The translations under genes and the position numbers were made by a program. This document shows positions 43,019 to 52,099 of a stretch of DNA of 64,000 bases, one piece after another. Source of the DNA: Erythrobacteraceae bacterium Alg239-R51 (GTDB lineage: Bacteria > Pseudomonadota > Alphaproteobacteria > Sphingomonadales > Sphingomonadaceae). The notes under the pieces are model-generated. The model ran no database searches. It was not told the DNA's origin and was given only the letters and a program-made list of their open reading frames with translations. Position 1 is the stretch's first letter. Each line of letters starts with the position of its first letter. The stretch covers positions 992,001 to 1,056,000 of the forward strand of contig CAMZOI010000001.1 of the NCBI GenBank assembly GCA_947331495.1, given 5' to 3'.

Positions 43019-43585
43019 TCACGCCGCTTCGCGCATCTTCTTCAGCTTCTTGAGCGCCATGTTTCGCTTGAGGCGGCTGAGGTGGTCGATGAACAATATG
43101 CCTTCGAGATGGTCCATCTCGTGCTGGAGGCAGGTGGCCATAAGGCCTTCCATGTCTTCCTCGTGCGTCTCGCCTTCGAGGTCCTGATAGCGCACGCGGC
43201 AGGTGGCCGGGCGGTCGACATCGGCGAAGATCTCGGGGACCGAGAGGCAGCCTTCCTGATAGCTCGCCAGCTGTTCCGCCGGATCGAGAATTTCCGGGTT
43301 CACGAACACCCGCGGCTCGTTTTTCGTGGGCTGGTGCGTGTGCTCGTGCCCGCCATGGTTGCACGCCTCGGGCTCGGCATCCTCGTCTTCGGGCTGGAGG
43401 TCGATCACCAGCACGCGCTTGGGGACACCGACCTGGATTGCGGCAAGGCCAATGCCGGGGGCTGCGTACATGGTCTCGAACATGTCGGCGACGAGCGTGT
43501 TCAGCTCGTCATCGAACTCGGTAACGGGTTCGGACACGGTCTTGAGCCGGGGATCCGGCACTTCGAGGATTTCACGGATAGCCAT
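43019..43585 (-). CDS. def: peptide deformylase with acidic/His-rich insertion
   Basis: Removes formyl from nascent N-terminal methionine. The 188-residue metalloenzyme has all three motifs: GIGLAA (44-49), EGCLS (111-115, metal Cys) and HEMDH (155-159, two metal histidines). Between motifs 1 and 2, at about residues 66-89, there is an extra segment rich in Asp/Glu and His (GGHEHTHQ), not in E. coli Def (169 residues). It faces fmt, its functional partner, across recR. ATG 43585 has no evident ribosome site. Confidence 0.96.
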   Translation of the reverse strand: MAIREILEVPDPRLKTVSEPVTEFDDELNTLVADMFETMYAAPGIGLAAIQVGVPKRVLVIDLQPEDEDAEPEACNHGGHEHTHQPTKNEPRVFVNPEILDPAEQLASYQEGCLSVPEIFADVDRPATCRVRYQDLEGETHEEDMEGLMATCLQHEMDHLEGILFIDHLSRLKRNMALKKLKKMREAA

Positions 43586-43617
43586 GCGGGTTCAGATAGG
43601 CGCAGAAGCGGTGATCA

Positions 43618-44214
43618 TCAAGATACCGGGCGCCGCGCCCTGAGGGCTTGCGCCAGAGTGCCTTCATCGAGGTAATCGAGTTCGCCGCCGACCGGAAGGC
43701 CGTGGGCCAGTTGCGTGATCCGGACCGGAAAGTCTTCCAGCCGCTCGGCCAGGTAATGCGCGGTCGTCTGGCCTTCCAGCGTGGCGTTCATGGCGAGGAC
43801 GACCTCGTCCACCCCGCCTTTCTCAACCCGGGCAAGCAGCGAGGCGATGTTCAGATCCTCGGGCCGTACCCCGTCGAGCGCGGATAGCTTGCCGCCAAGA
43901 ACGTGATACCTGCCGGTAAACAGCCGGGCCCGGTCTAGTGCCCACAGATCGGCCACGTCCTCCACCACGCACAACCCCTTGCCGTCGCGGCGCGGATCGG
44001 CGCAGATGCCGCATGGGTCGGTGGTGTCGACATTGCCGCAATTCTCGCATTCGACCAGCGTTTCACCCACCGTTGCCAGAGCTTCGAGCAGAGCGGGCAG
44101 GGCGCTCTCCCGTCGCTTGACCAGCCACAGAACCGCGCGGCGCGCCGAGCGTGGGCCAAGCCCGGGCAGGCGGGCGAGCGCCGCTGCGAGGGTTTCGATC
44201 TCTTGCGATGCCAT
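43618..44214 (-). CDS. recR: recombination protein RecR
   Basis: RecR works with RecF and RecO to load RecA on gapped DNA. The 198-residue protein shows the N-terminal helix-hairpin-helix ([11 protein letters not shown]), a C4 zinc finger (Cys56, 59, 68 and 71 in [16 protein letters not shown]), a TOPRIM domain ([10 protein letters not shown]) and the C-terminal [22 protein letters not shown] 44214 ([11 protein letters not shown]) fits; the frame from 44325 would run into the divergent fmt gene. It is 32 bases upstream of def on the same strand. Confidence 0.96.
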   Translation of the reverse strand: MASQEIETLAAALARLPGLGPRSARRAVLWLVKRRESALPALLEALATVGETLVECENCGNVDTTDPCGICADPRRDGKGLCVVEDVADLWALDRARLFTGRYHVLGGKLSALDGVRPEDLNIASLLARVEKGGVDEVVLAMNATLEGQTTAHYLAERLEDFPVRITQLAHGLPVGGELDYLDEGTLAQALRARRPVS

Positions 44215-44266
44215 AGGCCGGCAGATAGGGGCCGCAATCAAGCAGAGAAAGGCCAGAAGCACCGTC

Positions 44267-45175
44267 ATGCGCATAATCTTCATGGGATCACCCGATTTCG
44301 CGGTGCCTACCTTGCAGGCGCTCATCGATGCGGCGCATGAGGTGGTGTGCGTCTATTCCCAGCCGCCGCGTCCGGGTGGGCGGCGCGGACGCGAATTGAC
44401 GCGCACGCCCGTGCATCTCCGGGCCGACGATCTTGGCCTGGAGGTGCGCACGCCGAAATCGCTGAAATCGACAGAAGAGCAGGAAAAGTTCGCTGCGCTC
44501 GATGCCGATATCGCGATTGTCGCGGCCTACGGCCTGATCCTGCCGCAGCCGATACTCGACGCGCCGGAGCACGGCTGCCTTAACGTCCACGCCTCGATCC
44601 TGCCGCGCTGGCGGGGCGCGGCGCCGATTCACCGGGCAGTGATGGCGGGGGATACGGTAACCGGGGTTACGATCATGCGCATGGAAGCTGGCCTCGACAC
44701 CGGCCCGATGCTGGCCTTCGCGTGCACTCCGATCGAGAACAGGACGACCGGCGAGCTGACCGGGGAACTGGCCGAACTTGGCGCCAAGCTGATGGTCGGC
44801 ACCTTGCGCGATCTGGCGATCCACGTACCGGTCTCGCAAGACGAGGAGGACGCAACCTACGCCGCCAAGGTCGACAAGGGCGAAGCACGGATCGACTGGG
44901 CAAAACCGTCGGACGTTGTGTTGCGGCAGGTCCATGGCCTCTCGCCATTTCCCGGGGCATGGTTCGATCTGGATGGCCAGCGGGTTAAGATCCTGCGCGC
45001 GGCAACGGTCGACGGATCGGGCGCTGTCGGAACTGTGCTCGACGATCGCATGACTGTCGCTTGCGGGGAGGGCGCAATCCGCCCGCTCGAACTCCAGCGC
45101 GCGGGCAAGCCGAAAATGGATCTCGATACCTTTCTGCGTGGCAATGCTATCGCGAAGGGCACGATCCTGGCGTGA
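44267..45175 (+). CDS. fmt: methionyl-tRNA formyltransferase
   Basis: Adds formyl from 10-formyl-THF to initiator Met-tRNA. The 302-residue product has the catalytic Asn106, His108 ([16 protein letters not shown]) and Asp144 (GLDTGPML), N-terminal [10 protein letters not shown], and a C-terminal OB-like tRNA-binding domain ([10 protein letters not shown]). ATG 44267 gives [11 protein letters not shown], the standard start; the frame is open from 43979. The last codons overlap truA (GTGA). Confidence 0.96.
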   Translation: MRIIFMGSPDFAVPTLQALIDAAHEVVCVYSQPPRPGGRRGRELTRTPVHLRADDLGLEVRTPKSLKSTEEQEKFAALDADIAIVAAYGLILPQPILDAPEHGCLNVHASILPRWRGAAPIHRAVMAGDTVTGVTIMRMEAGLDTGPMLAFACTPIENRTTGELTGELAELGAKLMVGTLRDLAIHVPVSQDEEDATYAAKVDKGEARIDWAKPSDVVLRQVHGLSPFPGAWFDLDGQRVKILRAATVDGSGAVGTVLDDRMTVACGEGAIRPLELQRAGKPKMDLDTFLRGNAIAKGTILA

Positions 45176-45915
45176 CCCGCTTTGCGCTCACTCTGGAATT
45201 CGACGGGACACCCTTTTTCGGTCTCCAGCGCCAGAGCGACGGCCCGAGCGTGCAGCAATCGGTCGAGGAAGCGGCCTTTCGCGTGACCGGCGAGGAAGTG
45301 CGGCTGCACAGCGCCGGGCGCACCGATGCGGGGGTTCACGCGCTTGCGATGCGCAGCCATCTCGACATCGAGAAAGACATCGCGCCCTTCCGCCTGATGG
45401 AGGCGCTCAACGCACATCTGCGGCCCGAACCGATTGCCGTGATCCACTGTCGCGCGGTGCCGGACGACTGGCACGCGCGTTATTCGTGCACCGGGCGCAG
45501 CTACGTCTATCGCATTGCCAATCGGCGCGCGCCGCTGACGCTGAAGCGAAACCGCCTGTGGCAGGTGCCGCAGGAGCTCGATCATCACGCGATGCACCGT
45601 GCCGCGCAGGCGCTGGTGGGGCGGCACGATTTCACCACCTTCCGGTCGGTTCATTGCCAGTCGGATAGCCCGCTCAAGACGCTCGATCGGCTCGATGTCG
45701 AGCGGGAGGGCGAGGAGGTACGCATTCACGCCTCGGCGCGCAGCTTCCTCCATCATCAGGTGCGCAGCATGGTCGGGTGCCTCGCCCTTGTCGGCATGGG
45801 CCGCTGGCCCGAAGCGCGGCTGGCGGCGGCACTTGAGGCTCGCAACCGGCAGGAACTGGGATTGAACGCTCCGCCGCATGGTCTCTATTTCGTCGCTGCG
45901 GAATATCCGGAATAG
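45172..45915 (+). CDS. truA: tRNA pseudouridine(38-40) synthase
   Basis: Makes pseudouridine at positions 38-40 of the anticodon stem. The 247-residue product begins [19 protein letters not shown]. It has the catalytic Asp52 in [10 protein letters not shown], and the conserved FTTFRSVHC and [12 protein letters not shown] blocks. The GTG start at 45172 overlaps the fmt stop (GTGA), so fmt-truA are translationally coupled, as in other alphaproteobacteria. Confidence 0.95.
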   Translation: MTRFALTLEFDGTPFFGLQRQSDGPSVQQSVEEAAFRVTGEEVRLHSAGRTDAGVHALAMRSHLDIEKDIAPFRLMEALNAHLRPEPIAVIHCRAVPDDWHARYSCTGRSYVYRIANRRAPLTLKRNRLWQVPQELDHHAMHRAAQALVGRHDFTTFRSVHCQSDSPLKTLDRLDVEREGEEVRIHASARSFLHHQVRSMVGCLALVGMGRWPEARLAAALEARNRQELGLNAPPHGLYFVAAEYPE

Positions 45916-45961
45916 AGGCGAAGCGTCGGCCCTGCGTTCTTAAGGTTCGGCTAAGGAGGAG

Positions 45962-46810
45962 ATGACGAAAGGTCTGATAATGAACTGCCGCATCGCCACG
46001 TTCGCTGCTCTTCTCCTGGCCGTTCCGCTGGCGCCTGCGACGGCGCAGGTTGCGACGTCTGCCACCGAGCCCGACACGCGCTCGCCCCATTCCGGGCTAA
46101 CGGTCTACGCAGCAAAGGTGATAGCGCGATATCCGCATGACGAGACAGCCTTCACCCAGGGACTGGTCTGGCATGACGGCGCGCTGTTCGAAAGCACCGG
46201 GCGCGAGGGGCAATCCGGCGTTCGCGAAGTCGATCTCGAAAGAGGCGGCATCCTGCGGCACCGCCCGATCCCCCCCGACCAGTTCGGTGAAGGCCTAGCG
46301 GTATGGGGCGACGAGATGATCAGCCTGACCTGGCGCAACGGCGCGGTCCATCGCTGGGATGCCGACACGCTCGAGCCGATTTCCTCGACAGGCGATTTTC
46401 CTTTCGAAGGGTGGGGTTTGACGAGTCTTGGCGAGGGACTGGTTCTTTCAGACGGCACGGACACACTTCGCGTCCTCCACCCGCAGGATTACACCGTCCG
46501 GCGCGAGATACAGGTCACTTTTAATGGGAAACCGGTGCGAAGGCTTAACGAGCTCGAGGCAATCGACGGGCTGATCTACGCCAATATCTGGCATTCGCCG
46601 TTCATTGTCGCAATCGATCCGGCAAGCGGCGTCGTGCGCATGCTGATCGATTTGCGGGAGCTGGTGGCCAGCGTGCCGGTCGCCGACGGGGAAGCGGTCC
46701 TGAACGGCATCGCATGGGATAGCGAGAACCGTCGTCTCTTCGTCACCGGCAAATTGTGGCCGACTCTGTTCGAGATCGAACTGGTGGAAACCGGCACCCG
46801 CCTGAACTGA
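45962..46810 (+). CDS. glutaminyl-peptide cyclotransferase-like exported protein
   Basis: A 282-residue exported beta-propeller of the plant-type glutamine cyclotransferase family, which turns N-terminal Gln into pyroglutamate. A signal peptide ends at ATAQ (about residue 29). Family segments seen: YPHDETAFTQGLVW, FESTGREGQSGVREVDL, GEGLAVWGDEM, DGTDTL and LNELEAIDGLIYANIW, then LNGIAWDSENRRLFVTGKLWP. AAGGAGG lies just before ATG 45962; a second ATG at 45980 (after AAAGG) gives an equally good signal peptide. It is 46 bases after truA and may be co-transcribed. Confidence 0.88.
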   Translation: MTKGLIMNCRIATFAALLLAVPLAPATAQVATSATEPDTRSPHSGLTVYAAKVIARYPHDETAFTQGLVWHDGALFESTGREGQSGVREVDLERGGILRHRPIPPDQFGEGLAVWGDEMISLTWRNGAVHRWDADTLEPISSTGDFPFEGWGLTSLGEGLVLSDGTDTLRVLHPQDYTVRREIQVTFNGKPVRRLNELEAIDGLIYANIWHSPFIVAIDPASGVVRMLIDLRELVASVPVADGEAVLNGIAWDSENRRLFVTGKLWPTLFEIELVETGTRLN

Positions 46811-46820
46811 TGATCCGCAT

Positions 46821-48674
46821 TCAGCTACGCTCGCCTGCGATGTAGCGGCCCACATTTGTCTCCAGCACGTCCATCGGCACATTGCCGCCCAACACCACCG
46901 CATCGTTGAAGGCTTTGAATTCGTAGGCGCCGCCCAGTTCACGCTTCGCCCGTTCGCGCTGGTCGACGATGCGGCTGTGGCCCAGCTTGTATCCGGTCGC
47001 CTGGCCGGGCCAGCTGCAATAGCGGTCGACTTCGCTTTCGACCTCGCCGGGCTTGCTGCCATTGCGCTCGACGAAGAAGTTCACCGCGCGCTCGCGGCTC
47101 CAGCCCTTGGCGTGAAGGCCGGTGTCGACCACCATCCGGCAGGCGCGGAAGGCCAGGCTCTGCAGGTAGCCGAGACGGCCGACTTCGAAGCCATCATAGG
47201 CGCCCAGTTCGTCGGCCAGTTGCTCTCCGTAAAGCGCCCAGCCTTCGCTGAACGGATTGAAGGCGAGGATCGAGCGGATCAGCGGCAGACGATTGGAATA
47301 TTCGCCTTCCCAGACATGGCCGGGAATGGTTTCGTGATAGGTGAGATCGGCAAGGTCGTATTTGCGGTGCAGATCGGTGTCGCGCAGGTTGATCCAGAAC
47401 CGGCCCGGTATCGTTCCGTCCTTGCTGCCTGCGCCCCCGTAGGCCCCCGGCGCGCCGACCTCTTCGGCGGGCGGGATGCGGCGGACTTCCAGGTTCGGAT
47501 CGACCAGCGTGTTGAAGGCGCGCGGCATCTGCGCCCTGATCCAGTCGATCCGATCGTTGATGAATGCCATGATCTGTTCGCGGCCCGGATCGCCATCGGC
47601 AAACTGGTAGCGCCGATCGGCGGACAGCGCCTGCATCCGTTCTCCGACGGAGCCGGAAGTGTATCCGATCTCGCGCAGGATCGGGTCCATGCGCGCGTGC
47701 AGAGATTCGAGCTCCTCCAGCCCCTGGCGGTGGACCTCGTCGGGCGTCAGTTGTGTGGTGGTGCTCGAACGCAGCGCCCAGTCGTAGAACTCCTCGCCGC
47801 GCGGGCGGGCCGATATGCCAGGCGCGTCCGTGGCGACGGTACGTTCGATCCGCAGTTCGGCAAGCTGGCGTTCAAGAGCTTCGGCAATCGGACCGGTTTC
47901 CAGCGCCAGAGCGCGATTGGCATAATTTTCCGGCAGGTTCTTGGCGTTGAGCTTGGCGCGCAGATCGTCGGCGAACAACTCGCCCTTTCCGGCGCTGACC
48001 AGCGTCTGTTCCAACTGCCCCATCGCCTTGTCCAGCAGGAAGCCCGGCGGCACGACGCCCATTTCGCGCGCTTGCCGGATTCGCGTCAGCTCGCCGGCGA
48101 ATACCGACGGCATCTGCTCCATCCGCTCGATATAGGCGTCGGCGTCCTCGCGATTCTCGACATTGTGGCTCGATTGCATGAAACGCGGCAAAGCGAGATA
48201 TTCGCCCACGTTCTGGATCACCACGTAAGGCGCGGTCCGCCAGGTGCCGACGGGCACGTCGCCATAGGGCAGGGCAAACCCGTCAAGCGCGAGTTCGTAA
48301 GCGCTCTCGACGACTTCGAGATTGGTCAGGGTATCGCTGTCAAGGCCGTCGCGCGGGAATGCGCGCACGCGCGCCAGATCCTGCCGCAGGGTCGCGGCAT
48401 AGGCTTGCTGGCCTGCGGGCGACTGGTTTTCCAGCTCGCCCCGCAGATAGGCATATTGGCCGTTATCGACCCCGAGACCCGTGGCCCGTTCGGGTTCGTG
48501 TTCGAGCAGGTTGTAGGCAACGGTTTCGAGCAGTCGCTCGGCGCCGAGCGATTGCGCGGAGGAAATCGCTTCGGGGCGTGCGGTGGCGGCGCAGCCGCTA
48601 ATTGCCAGAGCAGAGGTGGCACCAAGACCCGCAAGAGCCTGCCGCCGCGTAATATCGTGATGTTGACTAGCCAT
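46821..48674 (-). CDS. DUF885 protein, Tat-exported lipoprotein (putative metallopeptidase)
   Basis: A 617-residue protein. The N-terminus has a twin-arginine motif (TRRQALAGLG, Arg10-Arg11) and a lipobox LAISGC (Cys28), so it is exported folded and lipidated. The core belongs to the DUF885 family; HETIPGHVWEG (about residue 447) supplies a HExxxGH metal-binding motif, with a further glutamate a short way downstream. Members are uncharacterised; peptidase activity is inferred from the motif. The stop is 10 bases from the convergent cyclotransferase stop. Confidence 0.88.
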   Translation of the reverse strand: MASQHHDITRRQALAGLGATSALAISGCAATARPEAISSAQSLGAERLLETVAYNLLEHEPERATGLGVDNGQYAYLRGELENQSPAGQQAYAATLRQDLARVRAFPRDGLDSDTLTNLEVVESAYELALDGFALPYGDVPVGTWRTAPYVVIQNVGEYLALPRFMQSSHNVENREDADAYIERMEQMPSVFAGELTRIRQAREMGVVPPGFLLDKAMGQLEQTLVSAGKGELFADDLRAKLNAKNLPENYANRALALETGPIAEALERQLAELRIERTVATDAPGISARPRGEEFYDWALRSSTTTQLTPDEVHRQGLEELESLHARMDPILREIGYTSGSVGERMQALSADRRYQFADGDPGREQIMAFINDRIDWIRAQMPRAFNTLVDPNLEVRRIPPAEEVGAPGAYGGAGSKDGTIPGRFWINLRDTDLHRKYDLADLTYHETIPGHVWEGEYSNRLPLIRSILAFNPFSEGWALYGEQLADELGAYDGFEVGRLGYLQSLAFRACRMVVDTGLHAKGWSRERAVNFFVERNGSKPGEVESEVDRYCSWPGQATGYKLGHSRIVDQRERAKRELGGAYEFKAFNDAVVLGGNVPMDVLETNVGRYIAGERS

Positions 48675-48710
48675 ACGCGCCGTTTGCGGCCCACGCGCAA
48701 GAGTGTCAAA

Positions 48711-49109
48711 TCAATCGAGAAACTCGGGTGGAACCGTACCGCCATTGGTGGACAGTTCGCGCATGGTGCGCCGGTGCAGCCAGACATTGTCCTCTGCGCT
48801 GCCGGTGTAATTGTCCCGGCCCAGTTCCCGCGCCAGCGCCCGGCGGCTTTCGTAATCCGAATCGACGCCGATCAGCTTCATCAGGTCGACGATGGATGTG
48901 CGCCAGTTGAGCTTGTCTGCGCCGGGCATGGAATCGAGGTGGTTCGGTATATCGATTACAGGCTTCGGTTTCGGTTCGGCCACGCGCGCGCTGGCCGGGC
49001 GCTGTTCTGTTGGCTTGGGTCGCGGAGCGGGCGATGTGCGACGAGCCTGGTCGGCTTCGTCATCGTCCGCGCCAAAGATAGCGTCCTTGATCCTGCCGAA
49101 AATGCTCAT
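48711..49109 (-). CDS. DUF3597 family protein
   Basis: A 132-residue small protein. N-terminus MSIFGRIKDAIFG, then a charged, Pro/Lys-rich linker, then a C-terminal DUF3597 domain with LNWRTSIVDLMKLIGVDSDYESRRALARELG and its two key helices (IVDLMKLIG and RRALARELG). The C-terminal half resembles a peptidoglycan/LysM-associated helical domain, but its role is unknown. It is 36 bases upstream of the DUF885 gene on the same strand. Confidence 0.82.
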   Translation of the reverse strand: MSIFGRIKDAIFGADDDEADQARRTSPAPRPKPTEQRPASARVAEPKPKPVIDIPNHLDSMPGADKLNWRTSIVDLMKLIGVDSDYESRRALARELGRDNYTGSAEDNVWLHRRTMRELSTNGGTVPPEFLD

Positions 49110-49226
49110 GCTTTAATCCTTGTCAGCGGCAACCGCATCGGGATGCCTTTCGGCAATCAAACGGACCGGGGTGAGGCGCGTTCCGAGATGCTGGCAAGGC
49201 CGGGCCCGGGCAGCTATATTGCCACG

Positions 49227-49436
49227 ATGCTCGATACCGTTCTTGCCCTCACCGTTCTTGCTGCCATCCTGCTGTTTGCCGGGGCGTTCTTCATGTGGAG
49301 GCGGACAGGCAATCGCCAGCAGGCCTTGCTGATGGTGCTGGTGGCCCTGATCGCGCTCGCCAATGTTGCGATCTGGACCTTGCCCGATGCGGGCGGCGAG
49401 GCTCCGCTCGACCGGATCGAGCAGAGCTCGCAGTAA
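49227..49436 (+). CDS. small two-helix membrane protein
   Basis: A 69-residue protein with two hydrophobic helices (about 4-24 and 33-53) separated by the basic loop WRRTGNRQQ and an acidic tail GGEAPLDRIEQ. Unknown function. The frame is open far upstream (through sequence antisense to DUF885), but codon 49227 is the ATG that starts the hydrophobic part. It converges on the TonB-like gene with an 11-base gap. Not strongly recognised as a known family. Confidence 0.65.
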   Translation: MLDTVLALTVLAAILLFAGAFFMWRRTGNRQQALLMVLVALIALANVAIWTLPDAGGEAPLDRIEQSSQ

Positions 49437-49447
49437 GGCAATGCACC

Positions 49448-50131
49448 CTATTCGGGCAGTGCCCATCTGACCGCGCCATCGTAACTTCCGCCGACCGGCT
49501 CACCGCTGCCGCCGCGGGCAGGTTCGAACCTGGCGCGCTTGCTGACGAGCTGACAAGTCGCCGCGTCCAGTTCGGAATGTCCGGTCGAGCCGGTTACGGT
49601 ACAACCGGCTACAGAACCATCGGTCGCGATGTCGAGCCGGTACCGCGCCAAACCGGTCAGTTCGCGACGGGCCCAGCTGGGCTTGTAGTCGCGGTCGGAA
49701 AGCCAGCGCGCCGGATCGTTGCGGGGCTTCGCGCCGACCGGCTCGAAGGTCGCCGATGGCGTCGGTCTGGGTATGTCCAGCGTGGCCCGAGGGCCCGGCC
49801 GCGAGGTCGGGATGGGCAGAGGTATACGGTCGGTGGTGTCGACCGTATTCGGTGCCGGTTTCAAGTCGAACTTCGGCGTCGGCGTAAATATCTGCGGTTG
49901 TGCGGGCTGCTGTGCGACTGGATCGGATGACGGCTCCGCCGGTGGCGGGGGCGGGGGTGCCGGCGGAATTGCGTCCGGTATGTTTCGCGCCTCGAAGTCG
50001 GTGATCACTTCGGGGATCGTGCCCGAAATCGTCAGGCCGGTGACGAGAGCCGCCGCAATGGCAGCGTGCACTCCGATAACCGCTGCCATGCTGGCGGGGG
50101 AAGGTCTGCTGGACTGGTCGACATAGGACAT
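49448..50131 (-). CDS. TonB-like energy-transducing protein
   Basis: A 227-residue protein with the TonB layout: cytoplasmic N-terminus, one TM helix (about 14-36), a Pro-rich periplasmic spanner (PPAPPPPPPAEP and further), and a C-terminal TonB domain (about 150-227; RYRLDIATDGSVAGCTVTGSTG, ATCQLVSKRARFEPA). It would couple the proton gradient (through ExbB/ExbD) to outer-membrane receptors. ATG 50131 is preferred over ATG 50137 because AGGAG is seven bases upstream of the former. No exbB/exbD is adjacent. Confidence 0.87.
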   Translation of the reverse strand: MSYVDQSSRPSPASMAAVIGVHAAIAAALVTGLTISGTIPEVITDFEARNIPDAIPPAPPPPPPAEPSSDPVAQQPAQPQIFTPTPKFDLKPAPNTVDTTDRIPLPIPTSRPGPRATLDIPRPTPSATFEPVGAKPRNDPARWLSDRDYKPSWARRELTGLARYRLDIATDGSVAGCTVTGSTGHSELDAATCQLVSKRARFEPARGGSGEPVGGSYDGAVRWALPE

Positions 50132-50263
50132 TGGCATGCTCCTCTTCCGTGGGCGGAGCCGGTTCGATCCGACTCTCGCTAGAGAAAATGTTACAACGTC
50201 ACAGACCTAGGGCAAGCTCTTTCGCGTTGCCGAACGCAACCGTTTCAGACCTTTAGAACGCAA

Positions 50264-50920
50264 TCAGGTGATCGGACAGGCCGGATCGAGGCGGAAGTCG
50301 AGGTAATTGTCGACCGATTTCATCAGTTCCGCCTGCTCATTCTCGAAGAAATGGTTGGCGCGCGGAATTTCCTCGTGATGCACGGTGATATGCTTCTGCG
50401 TCCGCAGCTTTTCGACCAGCTTCGTCACCGCATTGGGCTGAACCACGGTATCCTGCGCACCGTGGATGAAGATGCCACTGGCAGGGCAGGGTGCCAGGAA
50501 CGAGAAATCATACATGCTGGCCGGGGCGCCGATGGAGATCCAGCCGCGGATTTCCGGACGACGCATCAACAATTGCATCCCGATCAGCGCGCCAAAGCTG
50601 ACACCGGCGATCCAGGTTACCTGCGCTTCGGGATGGACCTGCTGCACCCAGTCGAGCGCGCTGGCCGCATCGGACAATTCGCCCACGCCGTTATCGAAGC
50701 TGCCCTGGCTGCGGCCCACACCGCGGAAATTGAAACGCAAGGTGGCGAAGCCGCGATTGGTGAAAGTCTTGTAGAGGCGCTGCGTGATCTGCTCGTTCAT
50801 CGTTCCGCCACCCTGCGGATGCGGGTGCAGGATCATCGCCACCGGCGCGCGCGGGCGGGGTCCGGGGGAGAAACGGCCTTCGAGGCGGCCTTCGGGGCCG
50901 GGAAAGATCACGGTCGGCAT
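50264..50920 (-). CDS. alpha/beta hydrolase of the COG2945 type
   Basis: A 218-residue serine hydrolase. Early strand HPHPQGGGTMNEQ, then LRFNFRGVGRSQG, the nucleophile elbow GVSFGA (Ser near 113), the acid in GAQDTVV and the His in RANHFF. The family is close to dienelactone hydrolase and CocE/NonD-like esterases; substrate unknown. ATG 50920 (MPTVIFPGPEG) is typical; the frame extends to 51019. It is divergent from the cysteine desulfurase pair across about 118 bases. Confidence 0.88.
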   Translation of the reverse strand: MPTVIFPGPEGRLEGRFSPGPRPRAPVAMILHPHPQGGGTMNEQITQRLYKTFTNRGFATLRFNFRGVGRSQGSFDNGVGELSDAASALDWVQQVHPEAQVTWIAGVSFGALIGMQLLMRRPEIRGWISIGAPASMYDFSFLAPCPASGIFIHGAQDTVVQPNAVTKLVEKLRTQKHITVHHEEIPRANHFFENEQAELMKSVDNYLDFRLDPACPIT

Positions 50921-51037
50921 GAGGGAGCGTATCCTGGTCGAAAAATGTCGGAGCGCTTGCACGATGACGGGCTTTGCGCGAAGTGGCGCGCTATATAGGG
51001 TTTCATCGCCGTTTCGCAATCATTTCGAGCACGTCCC

Positions 51038-52099
51038 GTCCCGACACGCATCTATCTCGACCACGCCGCAACCACGCCGCTTCGCCCCGAAGCGAAAGCA
51101 GCGATGGAACAAGGCTTCGCGCTCTGGGCCAATCCCAGCAGTCCGCATGCCGAAGGGCGCAAGGCGCGCAGCCTGCTCGAGGACGCCCGCGAGCGGTTGA
51201 AAGCCGCGCTCGGCTGGGAGGGCGAGGTCGTCGTGACCTCGGGCGCGAGCGAGGCTGCGGCGATGGCTCTGGACCACGCCCAAGCCGGTGCGCGACTGGT
51301 TTCCGCGACCGAACATGATTGCCTCATCCAGGCGGCCCCTGATGCGGAGAAATTGCCGGTTCGACCCGACGGCGCGCTCGATCTGGAAATGCTGACCGAA
51401 GCCGTACAGCGCGAACGGCCGCTGGTTGCGGTACAGCAGATCAATTCGGAAACCGGCAATCGGCAGGATCTCTCCGTGATCGGCGGCATCGTTCGGCACG
51501 CGGGCGGATTGCTGCTCGCCGATTGCGCACAGAGTGCCGGCAAGTTTTCGCTACCGGATTGCGACATGGCAATCGTCTCTGCGCACAAGTTCGGCGGACC
51601 GATCGGCATCGGTGCACTGCTGGTAAAGGACCTGGCCTTGCTCAAGCCGTCAGGAGGGCAGGAGCGCGGGTATCGGCGCGGCACGGAAAATCTACCTGGC
51701 GTTCTCGGCATGCTGGCGGCGCTGGAGGCTTGCGACGATCCCTGCGTTGCGCCCGAAGTGCTTGAACCGCTTAATGCGCTGGCACACGAATGCCGCAACC
51801 TTGGCGGCACCTGGCTGCCCGATCGCCTTTTGGCCCCCACGCCCTATATTTGCGCCATCGCCATGCCGAAGATGAGCGCCACCGCGCAGGTCATGCGTTT
51901 CGACATGGCAGGCATCGCAGTTTCGCAAGGCTCGGCCTGCTCGAGCGGAACGATGAAGACCAGCCGCATTCTCGAAGCGATGCAGATCGAGCCCGCAATC
52001 GCCGCCAACACCATTCGCGTCAGCTTCGGCTGGACCACTACCCGAGAGGAAGTGGAACGCTTCTGCGAGGTCTGGATAGATATGGCATCTCGCAAATGA
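51038..52099 (+). CDS. cysteine desulfurase (first of two), no ordinary start codon
   Basis: A class V PLP enzyme that takes sulfur from cysteine for Fe-S cluster assembly. The frame encodes the conserved N-terminus RIYLDHAATTPLRPEAKAAM from about 51047. It has the PLP lysine in SAHKFGGP and the sulfur-carrying cysteine in GSACSSGT. Upstream of the conserved start no ATG, GTG or TTG occurs before the in-frame stop at 50996. The first ATG inside is 51104, which would delete the DHAATTP motif. A single GTG-to-GTC change at 51038 would explain this, as would a rare ATC start. The stop overlaps the next gene (ATGA). Confidence 0.85.
   Translation, partial: VPTRIYLDHAATTPLRPEAKAAMEQGFALWANPSSPHAEGRKARSLLEDARERLKAALGWEGEVVVTSGASEAAAMALDHAQAGARLVSATEHDCLIQAAPDAEKLPVRPDGALDLEMLTEAVQRERPLVAVQQINSETGNRQDLSVIGGIVRHAGGLLLADCAQSAGKFSLPDCDMAIVSAHKFGGPIGIGALLVKDLALLKPSGGQERGYRRGTENLPGVLGMLAALEACDDPCVAPEVLEPLNALAHECRNLGGTWLPDRLLAPTPYICAIAMPKMSATAQVMRFDMAGIAVSQGSACSSGTMKTSRILEAMQIEPAIAANTIRVSFGWTTTREEVERFCEVWIDMASRK

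Noticed and set aside
46977..49436. Open frame of 819 codons on the plus strand over the DUF885 gene
   Set aside because: The long part is a shadow of DUF885. Only the last 69 codons (49227-49436) look real, as a small membrane protein.
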